From: Pseudomonas akapageensis
GTDB taxonomy: Bacteria > Pseudomonadota > Gammaproteobacteria > Pseudomonadales > Pseudomonadaceae
Assembly (NCBI RefSeq): GCF_011355085.1
Contig: NZ_VXCP01000016.1
Span: 248,001-312,000 of the forward strand
DNA length: 64,000 nucleotides
Direction: 5' to 3'
Shown: positions 21,450 to 30,965 of the stretch, in pieces
Layout of the letters: every line of letters starts with the position of its first letter
Position numbering within the stretch: the first letter of the stretch is position 1
Translations under genes and position numbers: made by a program
The notes under the pieces: generated by a model
Seen by the model: the letters and a program-made list of their open reading frames with translations, nothing else
Told to the model about the DNA's origin: nothing
Databases searched by the model: none

Positions 21450-23570
21450 ATGGAATGCGTGCAACCCCAGACTCACGATGGCGACTCGGTGATACTGGTC
21501 GTCGATGATTATGTCGAAAACCTGATCAGCATGCGTGCTCTGCTCGAGCGTCATGACTGGAAGGTGTTGACTGCACAATCAGGCGTCGAGGCGCTCAACG
21601 CCTTGCTTGAGCAAGAAGTCGACCTGGTGCTGCTCGATGTACAGATGCCCGGCATGGATGGCTTCGAAGTGGCGCGTTTGATGCGCGGCAGCCAGCGTAC
21701 ATGCCTGACGCCCATCATCTTCCTGACGGCCAACGAGCAATCCCAGTCTGCCGTTCTCCAGGGCTATGCCAGTGGTGCCGTGGATTATCTGTTCAAACCC
21801 TTCGACCCGCAGATCCTCAAACCCAAAGTACAGGCACTGCTGGAACATCAACGTGATCGGCGTGCGCTGCAGCGCCTAACCCATGATCTGGAAGCGGCCA
21901 GGGCATTCAACGCTTCGGTTCTGGAGAACGCCGCCGAAGGTATTCTGGTGGTCGATGAAAGCGGCCGGATCAGTTTTGCCAACCCGGCCATTTCGCGCCT
22001 GCTCAACGCCACGGTGCAGGAATTGCAGGGTGTGGAACTGTTGCGGTTCATCCAGTCGCCACCGGTGACCATTTGGCGTGAGTCGGCGTTTTACCGGGCT
22101 TATCTCAATCATGACACCTACAGGGTTCATGATGCGGTACTGCGCACCGCGCCTGGCCAGCTGTTGCCGGTGGCCTTGTCTTGCGCGCCATTGCCCGGAG
22201 AGCAGCGGGCCATGGTGGTGACGATTCTGGATATGTCGGTGGTACGCAGCCTGCACCAGCAGCTCGAGTATCAGGCCGTGACCGACCCCTTGACCGGTCT
22301 GCTCAACCGCCGCGGTTTTTATCAGACCGCGGAAAGTACGCTATTGCGTAACGAGCGCTCGGACAATGTACAGGCGTTGCTCTACCTGGACCTCGATGGC
22401 TTCAAACGCATCAATGACTGCCATGGGCATGATGCGGGTGATCGAGTGCTGCGCTGGGTTGCAGAGCAGTTGAAGGAGTGCCTGCGCCCCTATGATGTCG
22501 TGGCGCGCATGGGAGGGGATGAATTCACCGCGTTGCTCGATTCGCTGGAGTATCCCGAACAAGCCGCCAACGTCGCGGAAAAGCTCATCGAGCGCATGTC
22601 GGTCTGCCGCCAGATTGACGGTCTGGATGTCACCCTGGGTGTCAGCATCGGGATCGCGACCTATCCCGAATGCAGCGCTACGCTCGATGGTTTGCTGCGC
22701 GCAGCCGACGCCGCCATGTACGCCGCCAAGCAGGCCGGGCGGCAGCAGTATCGCTTCTATGATCAGGACCTCAACGGAAGGGCCCGCTCGCGGTTGTTGC
22801 TTGAGAGCAGCGTGCGCAGCGCGATCGAGAACAAAAACTTCACGATGGTGTATCAGCCGCAGGTGGCACTCGAAGGCGGGCGCCTGCGAGGATTCGAGGC
22901 ATTGCTGCGCTGGCACCATCCCAGCGTCGGTGATGTTTCGCCAGGCCTGTTTATTCCATTGCTGGAGGAGGCTCGCCTGATCAATCAGCTGAGCAGCTGG
23001 ATCTATTCCGAGGCTGCAGTCCAGCGCAGATCCTGGAAAGGCCGTTTCGCTCCGGACCTGGTGTTGAGTGTGAGCCTGAGTAACGCGCAATTCACCTTGC
23101 CCAACCTGGTCACCGAGTTGCGGCATGTGATTGCCTGTAACGAGTTGCAGCCCTGGCAGTTGGAAGTCGAGGTAACCGAGAGGATCTTGATGCTGAATCT
23201 GGAAGAGTCCGGCAAGCAACTGCGACGTCTGCGTGAGTTGGGCGTGCGCATTGCCCTGGATGATTTTGGAGCGGCAAACTGTTCCTTGAGCCTACTGCGT
23301 GATTTCCCGATCGATACCCTCAAGCTTGACCGGAATCTGATCGCGCAGGTCACGCAATCGCCCCGCGACGATGCCTTGGTGCGCAGTATTATCGACCTGT
23401 GCAGGCAGTATGAAGTGGCCGTGATTGCCCAAGGAGTCGAGACCTCGAAACAATCCCGCTGGTTGAGGGATAACGGTTGTGAATTCGTCCAGGGCTTGCT
23501 TGTGGCCCAGCCAATGACGGTTGAAGACGTCGATGGTTTTCCGATGAGGTTTGACTGGGGGGCGCTTTAG
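21450..23570 (+). CDS. Response regulator with PAS, GGDEF and EAL domains (c-di-GMP turnover)
   Basis: The 706-residue protein has a receiver domain (about 12-130; acidic pair D19/D20, phosphate acceptor D63, lysine 116), a PAS-like domain (about 145-265), a GGDEF domain with intact GGDEF (355-359) and an intact inhibitory site RPYD (346-349), and an EAL domain with EALLRW (483-488) and DDFGAANCSLSLL. Both the cyclase and phosphodiesterase motifs look complete, so the net activity may depend on phosphorylation. The ATG at 21450 fits the receiver start. No sensor kinase gene lies nearby. Confidence 0.93.
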   Translation: MECVQPQTHDGDSVILVVDDYVENLISMRALLERHDWKVLTAQSGVEALNALLEQEVDLVLLDVQMPGMDGFEVARLMRGSQRTCLTPIIFLTANEQSQSAVLQGYASGAVDYLFKPFDPQILKPKVQALLEHQRDRRALQRLTHDLEAARAFNASVLENAAEGILVVDESGRISFANPAISRLLNATVQELQGVELLRFIQSPPVTIWRESAFYRAYLNHDTYRVHDAVLRTAPGQLLPVALSCAPLPGEQRAMVVTILDMSVVRSLHQQLEYQAVTDPLTGLLNRRGFYQTAESTLLRNERSDNVQALLYLDLDGFKRINDCHGHDAGDRVLRWVAEQLKECLRPYDVVARMGGDEFTALLDSLEYPEQAANVAEKLIERMSVCRQIDGLDVTLGVSIGIATYPECSATLDGLLRAADAAMYAAKQAGRQQYRFYDQDLNGRARSRLLLESSVRSAIENKNFTMVYQPQVALEGGRLRGFEALLRWHHPSVGDVSPGLFIPLLEEARLINQLSSWIYSEAAVQRRSWKGRFAPDLVLSVSLSNAQFTLPNLVTELRHVIACNELQPWQLEVEVTERILMLNLEESGKQLRRLRELGVRIALDDFGAANCSLSLLRDFPIDTLKLDRNLIAQVTQSPRDDALVRSIIDLCRQYEVAVIAQGVETSKQSRWLRDNGCEFVQGLLVAQPMTVEDVDGFPMRFDWGAL

Positions 23571-23610
23571 TTCGATACACTGATGCTTCCACCCTATCTA
23601 TCGCTGCCCC

Positions 23611-24123
23611 ATGACCCCGCTCAAGTACCTGCAAGCCTACCCTCAGACCCTGCAAGATCAGGTGCGCCAGATGATCGCCCAGGACCGCCTGGGTGCGTAT
23701 TTGCAGCAGCGCTATCCCGATCGCCATGCCGTGCAGAGCGACAAGGCACTCTATGCCTACGTATTGGCCTTGAAGCAGGCGCATTTGCGCAACGCGCCAA
23801 ACCTGGACAAGGTGTTGTTCGACAACCGCCTGGATCTGACGCACCGGGCGCTGGGCTTGCACACGGCGGTCTCTCGCGTACAAGGTGGCAAGCTGAAGGC
23901 CAAGAAGGAAATCCGCATCGCCTCGTTGTTCAAGGAGGCTGCACCGCAGTTTCTGCGAATGATCGTGGTGCACGAACTGGCGCACTTGAAAGAGTCGGAC
24001 CACAACAAGGCGTTCTACCAGCTCTGCGAGTACATGCAGCCCGGTTATCACCAGTTGGAGTTCGACTTGCGCGTCTACCTGACTTACCGTGACCTGCCCG
24101 GCGTCGCCATTACTGCTCCGTGA
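23611..24123 (+). CDS. YgjP-type metal-dependent hydrolase
   Basis: The 170-residue protein contains VVHELAHLKESDHNKAFY, the HExxH zinc site with the downstream His of the YgjP/DUF45 group, related to M48 peptidases and SprT. It has no signal peptide. The ribosome site is weak. It is followed 16 bases after its stop by a small helix-turn-helix gene, suggesting one transcript. Function unknown. Confidence 0.85.
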   Translation: MTPLKYLQAYPQTLQDQVRQMIAQDRLGAYLQQRYPDRHAVQSDKALYAYVLALKQAHLRNAPNLDKVLFDNRLDLTHRALGLHTAVSRVQGGKLKAKKEIRIASLFKEAAPQFLRMIVVHELAHLKESDHNKAFYQLCEYMQPGYHQLEFDLRVYLTYRDLPGVAITAP

Positions 24124-24139
24124 CCAACAAGGATTTTCG

Positions 24140-24436
24140 ATGGAAGTCAGCAAGACCAAAACCAGCTTCTACCGCCGCCTGTACGTGGCCTGGCTGATCG
24201 ACAGCCAGGTCGCCACCAGTGTTCCGGCCCTGACGGAGGTCACCGGAATGCCGCGGCGCACGGCCCAGGACACCATCGCGGCCATGGCCGAGCTGGATAT
24301 CATTTGCGAGTTCGAACAGCAGGACGGCGCCCGCAACCATGCCGGGAACTACCGCATACGTGATTGGGGAGCCATCGACAAACGCTGGATCGCCCAACAC
24401 CTGGAGCAGATCAAGCAGGTGCTCGGTTACCCGTGA
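24140..24436 (+). CDS. Small winged-helix protein
   Basis: The 98-residue protein begins MEVSKTKTSFYRRLYVAWLID and holds a helix-turn-helix region (VPALTEVTGMPRRTAQDTIAAMAELDIICEF) followed by a wing, consistent with a short winged-helix DNA-binding protein. AAGGA precedes the ATG. Its end overlaps the convergent ElaA-like gene by ten bases. Targets unknown. Confidence 0.8.
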   Translation: MEVSKTKTSFYRRLYVAWLIDSQVATSVPALTEVTGMPRRTAQDTIAAMAELDIICEFEQQDGARNHAGNYRIRDWGAIDKRWIAQHLEQIKQVLGYP

Positions 24437-24888
24437 TGGCCGCGGCGCATGCCGATGTGCGGGATGTTGTCCTCGAGGTACTCGGTGCCTGTCGCTACAA
24501 AGCCATAACCGGCGTAATAGGCTTGCAGGTGAGCCTGGGCCGACAGGTAGACCGGTAGTTCAGGCCAGCGTTTTTCGGCTTGCTTGAGCGCTTGCTCCAT
24601 CAACGCGTGGCCAAGCCTTTGACCGCGAGCGGCCGCAGCGACCACCACACGGCCGATCACCACGTCACCGCCCTGAGTCTCGGGATCGAGCAAGCGCAAG
24701 TAGGCGACCAGCTCGCCATCCTGCCAGCCCATCAGATGGCAGGTATCCCCTTGCAGATCCTGGCCATCGACGTCCTGATAAGGGCAATTCTGTTCAACCA
24801 CGAATACTTCCGTGCGCAGCTTCAGGATGGCGTAGAGTTGCTCCTTGCCGAGGTCCTCGTGATGTTTGCAGATCCAGTCGATGGACAT
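24427..24888 (-). CDS. ElaA-like GNAT acetyltransferase
   Basis: The 153-residue protein has the ElaA start (YAILKLRTEVFVVEQNCPYQDVDGQD) and GNAT motif A (VVVAAAARGQRLGHALMEQAL), followed by YLSAQAHLQAYYAGYGFV. ElaA proteins are acetyltransferases of unknown substrate. AAGGAAACC precedes the ATG at 24888. The 3' end overlaps the winged-helix gene on the other strand. Confidence 0.9.
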   Translation of the reverse strand: MSIDWICKHHEDLGKEQLYAILKLRTEVFVVEQNCPYQDVDGQDLQGDTCHLMGWQDGELVAYLRLLDPETQGGDVVIGRVVVAAAARGQRLGHALMEQALKQAEKRWPELPVYLSAQAHLQAYYAGYGFVATGTEYLEDNIPHIGMRRGHHG

Positions 24889-25167
24889 GATGGTTTCCTT
24901 GAATAGATGACGGACCCTTCGATCATAAAGCGAGATCGGGCTGTGTCGCATCGCTGAAATCAATTGAATCCCTTTTTTCTGTGCAACTCCAGGAAACGGT
25001 GGAGCAGCCGTGCTAGAGGGGCCGCCGATCGGTGGCTGAAATCGCGGTCGAAAAGTGAAGGCATTTTGCTATTTATGCCGCTGCCCCAATCCGACTTCTT
25101 TGTGTAATCTGCATTCGGACGATAGTGCTAACGCTCTAACGATTTGGCCCGTTATAGGATCTTGAGC

Positions 25168-25905
25168 ATGCTGCAATCGCTTCGAGTCTTGGGATTGCTC
25201 GGGATGCTACTGATGGCGGGTACGGCCTCGGCCGATCGGCTGCGCCTGGTGGCGGATGCCTGGCCGCCTTTCACCGATGCGACCATGGTCAATGGCGGGC
25301 TCGCCACCGACATCGTCAGCACGGCATTGGCTCGCGCCGGCTTTGCCAGCGAGTTCGAACAAGTGCCGTGGGCGCGCGCCATGCTCGGGTTGGGCGAAGG
25401 GCGCTACGATGTGCTGGTGAGTGCCTGGTACAGCGAGGAGCGGACCCGATTGGGCCAGTTCTCGTCCGGTTACCTGGTGAACCGGATTCGCCTGCTCAAA
25501 CGCAAGGACGACGCCGTTGATTACAACGCGCTGGCTGATCTTTATTCGCTGCCCGTTGCCGTAGTGCGCGGCTACGCCTATTCCCCGCCTTTCGACAACG
25601 ATGAAAAGGTGCTCAAGGTGCCGGTGCACAGCTTCTCGATGGCGGCCAAGATGCTGGCCGCAGGGCGAGTAAAGCTGACCCTGGAAGATGAGTACGTCGC
25701 CCGCTATTACCTGGCGCGCGAGACACCGCGCCTGCGCAACCGCCTGGAGTTCCTGCCCAAGCCCCTGAGCGAGAACAGCCTGCATATCCTGGTGAGCCTG
25801 AAGCACCCGGAGCACCAACGGATCGTCGCCGGTTTCGACAAGGCCATTGCCGAAATGAAAGCCGATGGTACCTACGAGCGTCTGCTCCAACAGCATGGCA
25901 TGTGA
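25168..25905 (+). CDS. Periplasmic solute-binding protein, family 3
   Basis: The 245-residue protein has a signal peptide (LLGMLLMAGTASA-D) and an SBP_bac_3 domain: RLRLVADAWPPFTD, GLATDIVSTALARAGFASEFEQVPWARAMLGLGEGRYDVL. No permease genes are nearby, so it may act alone, feed a distant ABC transporter, or belong to the periplasmic sensor-like group. It ends just before the convergent YccS gene. The 279 bases upstream, between it and the ElaA-like gene, show no further feature. Confidence 0.88.
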   Translation: MLQSLRVLGLLGMLLMAGTASADRLRLVADAWPPFTDATMVNGGLATDIVSTALARAGFASEFEQVPWARAMLGLGEGRYDVLVSAWYSEERTRLGQFSSGYLVNRIRLLKRKDDAVDYNALADLYSLPVAVVRGYAYSPPFDNDEKVLKVPVHSFSMAAKMLAAGRVKLTLEDEYVARYYLARETPRLRNRLEFLPKPLSENSLHILVSLKHPEHQRIVAGFDKAIAEMKADGTYERLLQQHGM

Positions 25906-28086
25906 TCAGGCCGGCGCGTCCTTGACCAAATGCGCCGCCAGGGTACGCAACGGCCCCAATTGCCGGCAGATCAAGGCCAATTGGGTTTGCACCAGACGCT
26001 GACCTTCATCGACCTCTTCAGGCATCTGCTCGAGCGAGTTGGCCAGCGCCTCTTCGTCATCGCTGTGAATGGCAACCGGCAGCTTGCTCGACAGGCCGGC
26101 GGCAATCTCGTCGATACTGCAGGCCAGGCTTTCGCCGACGCCATCGATCAATTGCTCGCGCACCGGCGCAGGCAGCGGCGTTTCCCGGTGTGCGCCCAAC
26201 CCCGAGAGATAGCTGAGCAGCGTGTGCGAGAGCACCAGGAAGCGAAAGCCCACGTCCGCGTCCTTACGAAAGTGCCCAGGCTCCATCAACATGTTGGCCA
26301 GCGTGGTCGAGAGCGCCGCATCGGCATTGTGGGCGTTGCGCCGGGCCAGCCGGTAGGCCAGGTCGTCGCGCTTGCCATGGGCGTACTGCTGCATGATCTG
26401 GCGCAGGTAGATGCTGTTGCAGCTGAGGGTCGTGGCCAGCACTTTGTTCAGACTCCGGCCCTGCCAGTCAGGAAGGAACAGCAATACCGCCAGGCCCGCG
26501 ATCAGGCTGCCAATCAGGGTATCGAACAGGCGTGGCAGGAACAGACCGTAGCCATCGCCGATCTGGTTGAAGCAGAACAGCACCATCAGGGTGATCGCAG
26601 CAGTCGCCAGGGTGTAGCGGGTGGTCCGGTGGACGAAGAAGACCACGCCTGCGGCGACGGCGAACATCGACTGGATGATCGCGCTGGGGAACAGGTCGAA
26701 CAAGGCCCAGCCCACAGTCAGGCCGATGGCTGTACCGATGATCCGTTGCACCAGTTTACGTCGCGTCGCGCCATAGTTGGGCTGGCAGACGAACAGGGTG
26801 GTGAGCATGATCCAGTAACCCTGGGTGGGGTGGATCAGGTGCACCATGCCATAGCCGATCGACAATGCCAGGGGCAGGCGCAGGGCATGGCGAAACAGCA
26901 ACGAGGTCGGGGTCAACTGTTGCCGCAGGCGGCTCCAGACATCCGCCAGGTTACGCGGCGAGCGGTCGAGCAAGCTGCTGTCGGTGGCATCGGCAAGGGT
27001 GTCCGGGTTGCTGGCGTCGCTGAGCAGGCGATCGAGGGTGGCCAGGTTGGCAGCCAATGCTCGCAATGAGCGCAGCAGGCTGCGCCAGGCAGGGTTGTTC
27101 TGGCTGCGCAGATGCTCCAGAGAGGCATCCAGGTCGCTCAGTGCTTCGGCAAAGCTTGCGTCATAGGTGAAGGGCTGGCGTAGCTGGATCGACTCCGAAA
27201 GACGCCGACAGGCCGCCCCTTGCTGGCGCAGCAGGCGTTGGCAGCGAAACAGCACGTCGCTATGAAAGAAAGCCTCGGCCAGCGCGTTGTAGGGGTAATG
27301 CGAGGAACTGGCGCGTTCGTGAATGTCCTGGGCCAGGAAGTACAGCTTCAAATACCGGCTGACCTTGGAGCCCGGGCGGCCATCGCCGACCCGGTGCAGA
27401 ATGATTTCCTTGGCGGCATTGAGCGCGGCGACCACGCGGCCGTTTTGCTGGGCCAGCTCCAGACGCCGGGCTTCCACATCGAGCTGGCGGATCGGTTCGA
27501 ACAGCGTGGCCTTGAGCTTCAGGTAATAGCCCAGCTCGCGAAACAGGCGCGCCAGGCTTTGCTGTACTGGCTGATTGGAAAACAGCACCTGCCACAGCAC
27601 CGAGAGCAAGCCGTACCAGGCAGCGCCGGCCACCAACAGCAGTGGTTCATGCCAGACGTCGGTCACTTCGCCGCCGCGCTGGTCCACGCCGATCATGGTG
27701 TAGACCGAGAGGATCAGCGTGGCCGAGGCAATTGCGCCATAGCGCTCGCCGAGTGCACCGAGCATGGTCAGGCCAAAACTGGCCAGCGCCAGGGCGCAGA
27801 CGAAAATGATGGGGTAGGGGAACAGCAATTCGACCGACAGTGCCGCGACGGTGAAACACACCAGGGTCACTGCCAGCGCATTGAGCCGGCCTTGCCAGCT
27901 ATCGTCGGTTTCGGCCAGGGCGCTGGCGATGATCCCGAGAAACAGCGGGATCAACAATGCCATTTCGTCCTGGAACCAGCACAGCGCCATGCTGCCGGTC
28001 AGGGCGATGAAGACCCGTACGCTGTAACTGAACTTGTCCAGCGCCCACAGGCGCCGCATGGAGTGGCGAAACGAAGTCGATGACAT
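25906..28086 (-). CDS. yccS: YccS/FUSC family inner-membrane protein
   Basis: The 726-residue protein has two groups of about five to six membrane helices (residues about 25-165 and 395-530), each followed by a long cytoplasmic helical domain, the YccS layout. LRLPLALSIGYGMVHLIHPTQGYWIMLTTLFVCQPNYGATRRKLVQRIIGT is the conserved FUSC core of the second half. Members are thought to export aromatic acids or similar compounds, but YccS substrates are not established. The gene converges with the solute-binding protein gene with no gap. Confidence 0.9.
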   Translation of the reverse strand: MSSTSFRHSMRRLWALDKFSYSVRVFIALTGSMALCWFQDEMALLIPLFLGIIASALAETDDSWQGRLNALAVTLVCFTVAALSVELLFPYPIIFVCALALASFGLTMLGALGERYGAIASATLILSVYTMIGVDQRGGEVTDVWHEPLLLVAGAAWYGLLSVLWQVLFSNQPVQQSLARLFRELGYYLKLKATLFEPIRQLDVEARRLELAQQNGRVVAALNAAKEIILHRVGDGRPGSKVSRYLKLYFLAQDIHERASSSHYPYNALAEAFFHSDVLFRCQRLLRQQGAACRRLSESIQLRQPFTYDASFAEALSDLDASLEHLRSQNNPAWRSLLRSLRALAANLATLDRLLSDASNPDTLADATDSSLLDRSPRNLADVWSRLRQQLTPTSLLFRHALRLPLALSIGYGMVHLIHPTQGYWIMLTTLFVCQPNYGATRRKLVQRIIGTAIGLTVGWALFDLFPSAIIQSMFAVAAGVVFFVHRTTRYTLATAAITLMVLFCFNQIGDGYGLFLPRLFDTLIGSLIAGLAVLLFLPDWQGRSLNKVLATTLSCNSIYLRQIMQQYAHGKRDDLAYRLARRNAHNADAALSTTLANMLMEPGHFRKDADVGFRFLVLSHTLLSYLSGLGAHRETPLPAPVREQLIDGVGESLACSIDEIAAGLSSKLPVAIHSDDEEALANSLEQMPEEVDEGQRLVQTQLALICRQLGPLRTLAAHLVKDAPA

Positions 28087-28206
28087 TTAGGGGAGCAGGC
28101 CTGCAGGGCGATTATCTAAATTGAGCCAGTATCGACGGCAGCGCAATGCAGCCGTTCGTTCGTACCGGCAAAATTTGTTCCGTGATACGCCGATAGTACC
28201 TGCGAT

Positions 28207-29391
28207 TCAGACGAACTGCGCTGCTGCGTAAGCGCTGGCCCAGGCCCACTGGAAGTTGAAACCGCCCAGGTGACCACTGACGTCCAGTACTTCACCGATA
28301 AAGTACAGGCCCGGGCTTTTCAGCGATTCCATGGTCTTGGAGGAGACTTCGTGGGTATCGACCCCGCCCAGGGTAACCTCCGCCGTACGATAGCCTTCGG
28401 TGCCGGCCGGAACCACTTGCCAGCTGGCGAGCTTGCCCGCGACCTCGTTGAGCTCGGCCGGAGTGTATTGCTTCATGGGCTTGGACACGAACCACTGGTC
28501 CGCCAGCAGGTTGGCCATCTTCTTGGTAAAGATCTCCCCGAGCAGGGTTTTCAACTCGCTGTTCGGACGTTCGGCCTGTTGCTGTTGCAGCCATTCCAGG
28601 GCGTCGTGGTCAGGCAGCAGGTTGATCTCGACGCTGTCGCCCGGTTCCCAGAACGAGGAAATCTGCAGGATCGCCGGGCCGCTGAGGCCGCGATGGGTGA
28701 ACAGGATGTTTTCGCGAAAACTGGTGCCGTTGCAGCTGACCAGGCTGTCGACCGAGGTCCCGGACAGTTCGGTGCACAGTTCCTTGAGCTGGTCGGTGAT
28801 GGTGAACGGCACCAGCCCCGCGCGGGTCGGCAAGACACTGTGGCCGAACTGCCGTGCGATCTGATAACCGAAGCCCGTTGCGCCCAGGGTCGGAATCGAC
28901 AGGCCGCCGGTGGCGATCACCAGCGACTCGCATTGCACCTGGCCAAGGCTGGTTTGCAGCAGGTAGCCGACTTCCAGCTTCTCGATGTGGGTCACCGAGG
29001 TGTCCATGCGCAGGTCGACCTGGACTTGCTCGCACTCGGCCAGCAGCAGGCCGAGGATGTCGCTGGATTTGTTGTCGCAGAACAACTGGCCGAGCTTTTT
29101 CTCGTGGTAGGGCACGCCGTGCTTGCTCACCAGTTCGATGAAGTCCCACTGGGTGTAGCGCGCCAGGGCAGACTTGCAGAAATGCGGGTTCTGCGAAAGA
29201 AAATTGCTCGGCTCGGTGTACATGTTGGTGAAATTGCAACGACCACCGCCGGACATCAGGATTTTCTTGCCGGGCTTGTTCGCATGGTCGATCAGCAGCA
29301 CCTTGCGCCCACGGCCGGCGGCGGTCAGGGCGCACATCAAGCCTGCGGCGCCAGCGCCAATGATGATTACGTCGGTAGAGCGCAAAGCCAT
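28207..29391 (-). CDS. HI0933/YhiN family flavoprotein
   Basis: The 394-residue protein begins with an FAD-binding motif (DVIIIGAGAAGLMCALTAAGRGRKVLLID) and has GGGRCNFTN, the HI0933-family signature, plus SLVIATGGLSIPTLGATGFGYQIA. The C-terminus FIGEVLDVSGHLGGFNFQWAWASAYAAA is the second FAD contact. The enzyme is a predicted oxidoreductase. Its substrate is unknown. Confidence 0.92.
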   Translation of the reverse strand: MALRSTDVIIIGAGAAGLMCALTAAGRGRKVLLIDHANKPGKKILMSGGGRCNFTNMYTEPSNFLSQNPHFCKSALARYTQWDFIELVSKHGVPYHEKKLGQLFCDNKSSDILGLLLAECEQVQVDLRMDTSVTHIEKLEVGYLLQTSLGQVQCESLVIATGGLSIPTLGATGFGYQIARQFGHSVLPTRAGLVPFTITDQLKELCTELSGTSVDSLVSCNGTSFRENILFTHRGLSGPAILQISSFWEPGDSVEINLLPDHDALEWLQQQQAERPNSELKTLLGEIFTKKMANLLADQWFVSKPMKQYTPAELNEVAGKLASWQVVPAGTEGYRTAEVTLGGVDTHEVSSKTMESLKSPGLYFIGEVLDVSGHLGGFNFQWAWASAYAAAQFV

Positions 29392-29411
29392 TTCCTCGAT
29401 TGAAACCTTAT

Positions 29412-29510
29412 CTCGTTCCCACGCTCCGCGTGGGAATGCCGTGTGAGGCGCTCCGCGCCGGGACGCAGGAGCGTCCGGGGATGCATTCCCACGCGGAGCG
29501 TGGGAACGAG
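29412..29510. repeat. Palindromic repeat (family B)
   Basis: Begins CTCGTTCCCACGCTCCGCGT and ends with the inverse GGAGCGTGGGAACGAG. It lies between the dbpA stop and the YhiN-like gene start. Confidence 0.85.
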
Positions 29511-29522
29511 GAATGCAGTGAG

Positions 29523-30923
29523 TTAGAGAATCCTCACCCGCAACGAACGCCCCTTGATCTTGCCGCTGTTCAAACGCTGCAGCGCTTGTTTGGCGATCCC
29601 GCGCTCGACCGCAACATAGGCCTGGAAGTCGAAAATCGCGATTTTGCCAACCTGGGCACCGGGGATGCCGGCTTCACCGGTCAGGGCGCCGAGGATATCG
29701 CCCGGACGAACCTTGTCCTTGCGTCCAGCGCCGATGCACAGGGTGCTCATCGGTGGCAGCAGCGGCGCGCCGCCCTGGGATTTCAGCGAATCGAGCTGTT
29801 CCCACTTGAGCGGGGACTTCTGCAGGTCCTCGATGGCCTGGGCGCGATGGCCTTCGGACGGCGCCACCAGGCTGACCGCCAGGCCTTTCTCGCCGGCACG
29901 GCCGGTGCGGCCAACGCGGTGCACGTGGATTTCCGAGTCGCGGGCCAGTTCGACGTTGATGACCATGTCCAATGCATCGATATCCAGGCCACGGGCAGCG
30001 ACGTCGGTAGCTACCAGCACCGAGGTGCTGCGGTTGGCGAACATCGCCAGGACCTGGTCGCGATCGCGCTGTTCCAGGTCACCGTGCAGGGCCACGGCCG
30101 AAATGCCCTTGGCGACCAGATGGTCGACCACTTCCTGGCACTGCTGCTTGGTGAAGCAGAACGCCACGCACGACTGCGGACGGAAATGCGCGAGGGTCTT
30201 CACCACCGCTTCCATGCGCTGTTCGGGATCGATCTCGTAGAAACGCTGCTCGATCTGGGTGTCGTCATGCAGTGCTTCGGCCTTCACCTGCTGCGGGTTG
30301 CGCATGAACTTCGAAGACAGTTGCTTGATGCCCGCCGGGTAGGTGGCCGAGAACAGCAGGGTCTGACGGCGCTCCGGGGTTTGCTCGATGATATCGGCAA
30401 TGGCATCGTAGAAGCCCATGTCGAGCATGCGGTCGGCTTCATCGAGGATCAGCGTATTGAGGCCGTCGAGCACCAGTGAACCCTTGCGCAGGTGCTGCTG
30501 GATGCGACCCGGGGTGCCGACGATGATGTGTGCGCCGTGTTCCAGCGAGCCGATCTGCGGGCCGAGGGACACGCCGCCACACAGGGTCAGGACCTTGATG
30601 TTGTCTTCGGCGCGGGCCAGCCGGCGGATTTCCTTGGCCACCTGGTCGGCCAGCTCGCGAGTCGGGCACAGGACCAGTGCCTGGCAGCCGAAAAAGCGCG
30701 GGTTGATCGGGTTCAGCAGGCCGATGCCGAAGGCGGCGGTCTTGCCGCTGCCGGTCTTGGCCTGGGCGATCAGGTCCATGCCCTTGAGGATCACCGGCAA
30801 GCTCTGCGCCTGGATCGGCGTCATCTGGGCATAACCGAGGGAGTCGAGGTTAGCCAGCATGGCGGCGGACAGCGGCAGAGTATTAAAAGCGGTGGCAATG
30901 GTGGTCACGAGACTGGCCTGCAA
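29523..30923 (-). CDS. dbpA: ATP-dependent RNA helicase DbpA
   Basis: The 466-residue DEAD-box protein has motif I AKTGSGKT, motif II DEAD (LILDEADRMLD), motif III SAT and motif VI HRVGRTGRAGEKG, then a C-terminal RNA-recognition domain (about 395-466: KVRPGDILGALTGEAGIPGAQVGKI and AIFDFQAYVAVERG) that in E. coli DbpA binds helix 92 of 23S rRNA. It assists large-subunit ribosome assembly. Length is typical. Confidence 0.96.
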   Translation of the reverse strand: MQASLVTTIATAFNTLPLSAAMLANLDSLGYAQMTPIQAQSLPVILKGMDLIAQAKTGSGKTAAFGIGLLNPINPRFFGCQALVLCPTRELADQVAKEIRRLARAEDNIKVLTLCGGVSLGPQIGSLEHGAHIIVGTPGRIQQHLRKGSLVLDGLNTLILDEADRMLDMGFYDAIADIIEQTPERRQTLLFSATYPAGIKQLSSKFMRNPQQVKAEALHDDTQIEQRFYEIDPEQRMEAVVKTLAHFRPQSCVAFCFTKQQCQEVVDHLVAKGISAVALHGDLEQRDRDQVLAMFANRSTSVLVATDVAARGLDIDALDMVINVELARDSEIHVHRVGRTGRAGEKGLAVSLVAPSEGHRAQAIEDLQKSPLKWEQLDSLKSQGGAPLLPPMSTLCIGAGRKDKVRPGDILGALTGEAGIPGAQVGKIAIFDFQAYVAVERGIAKQALQRLNSGKIKGRSLRVRIL

Positions 30924-30965
30924 AACAAAATGTCGCGCAGTGTACCAGCCTCATGGCCTTTAGCC

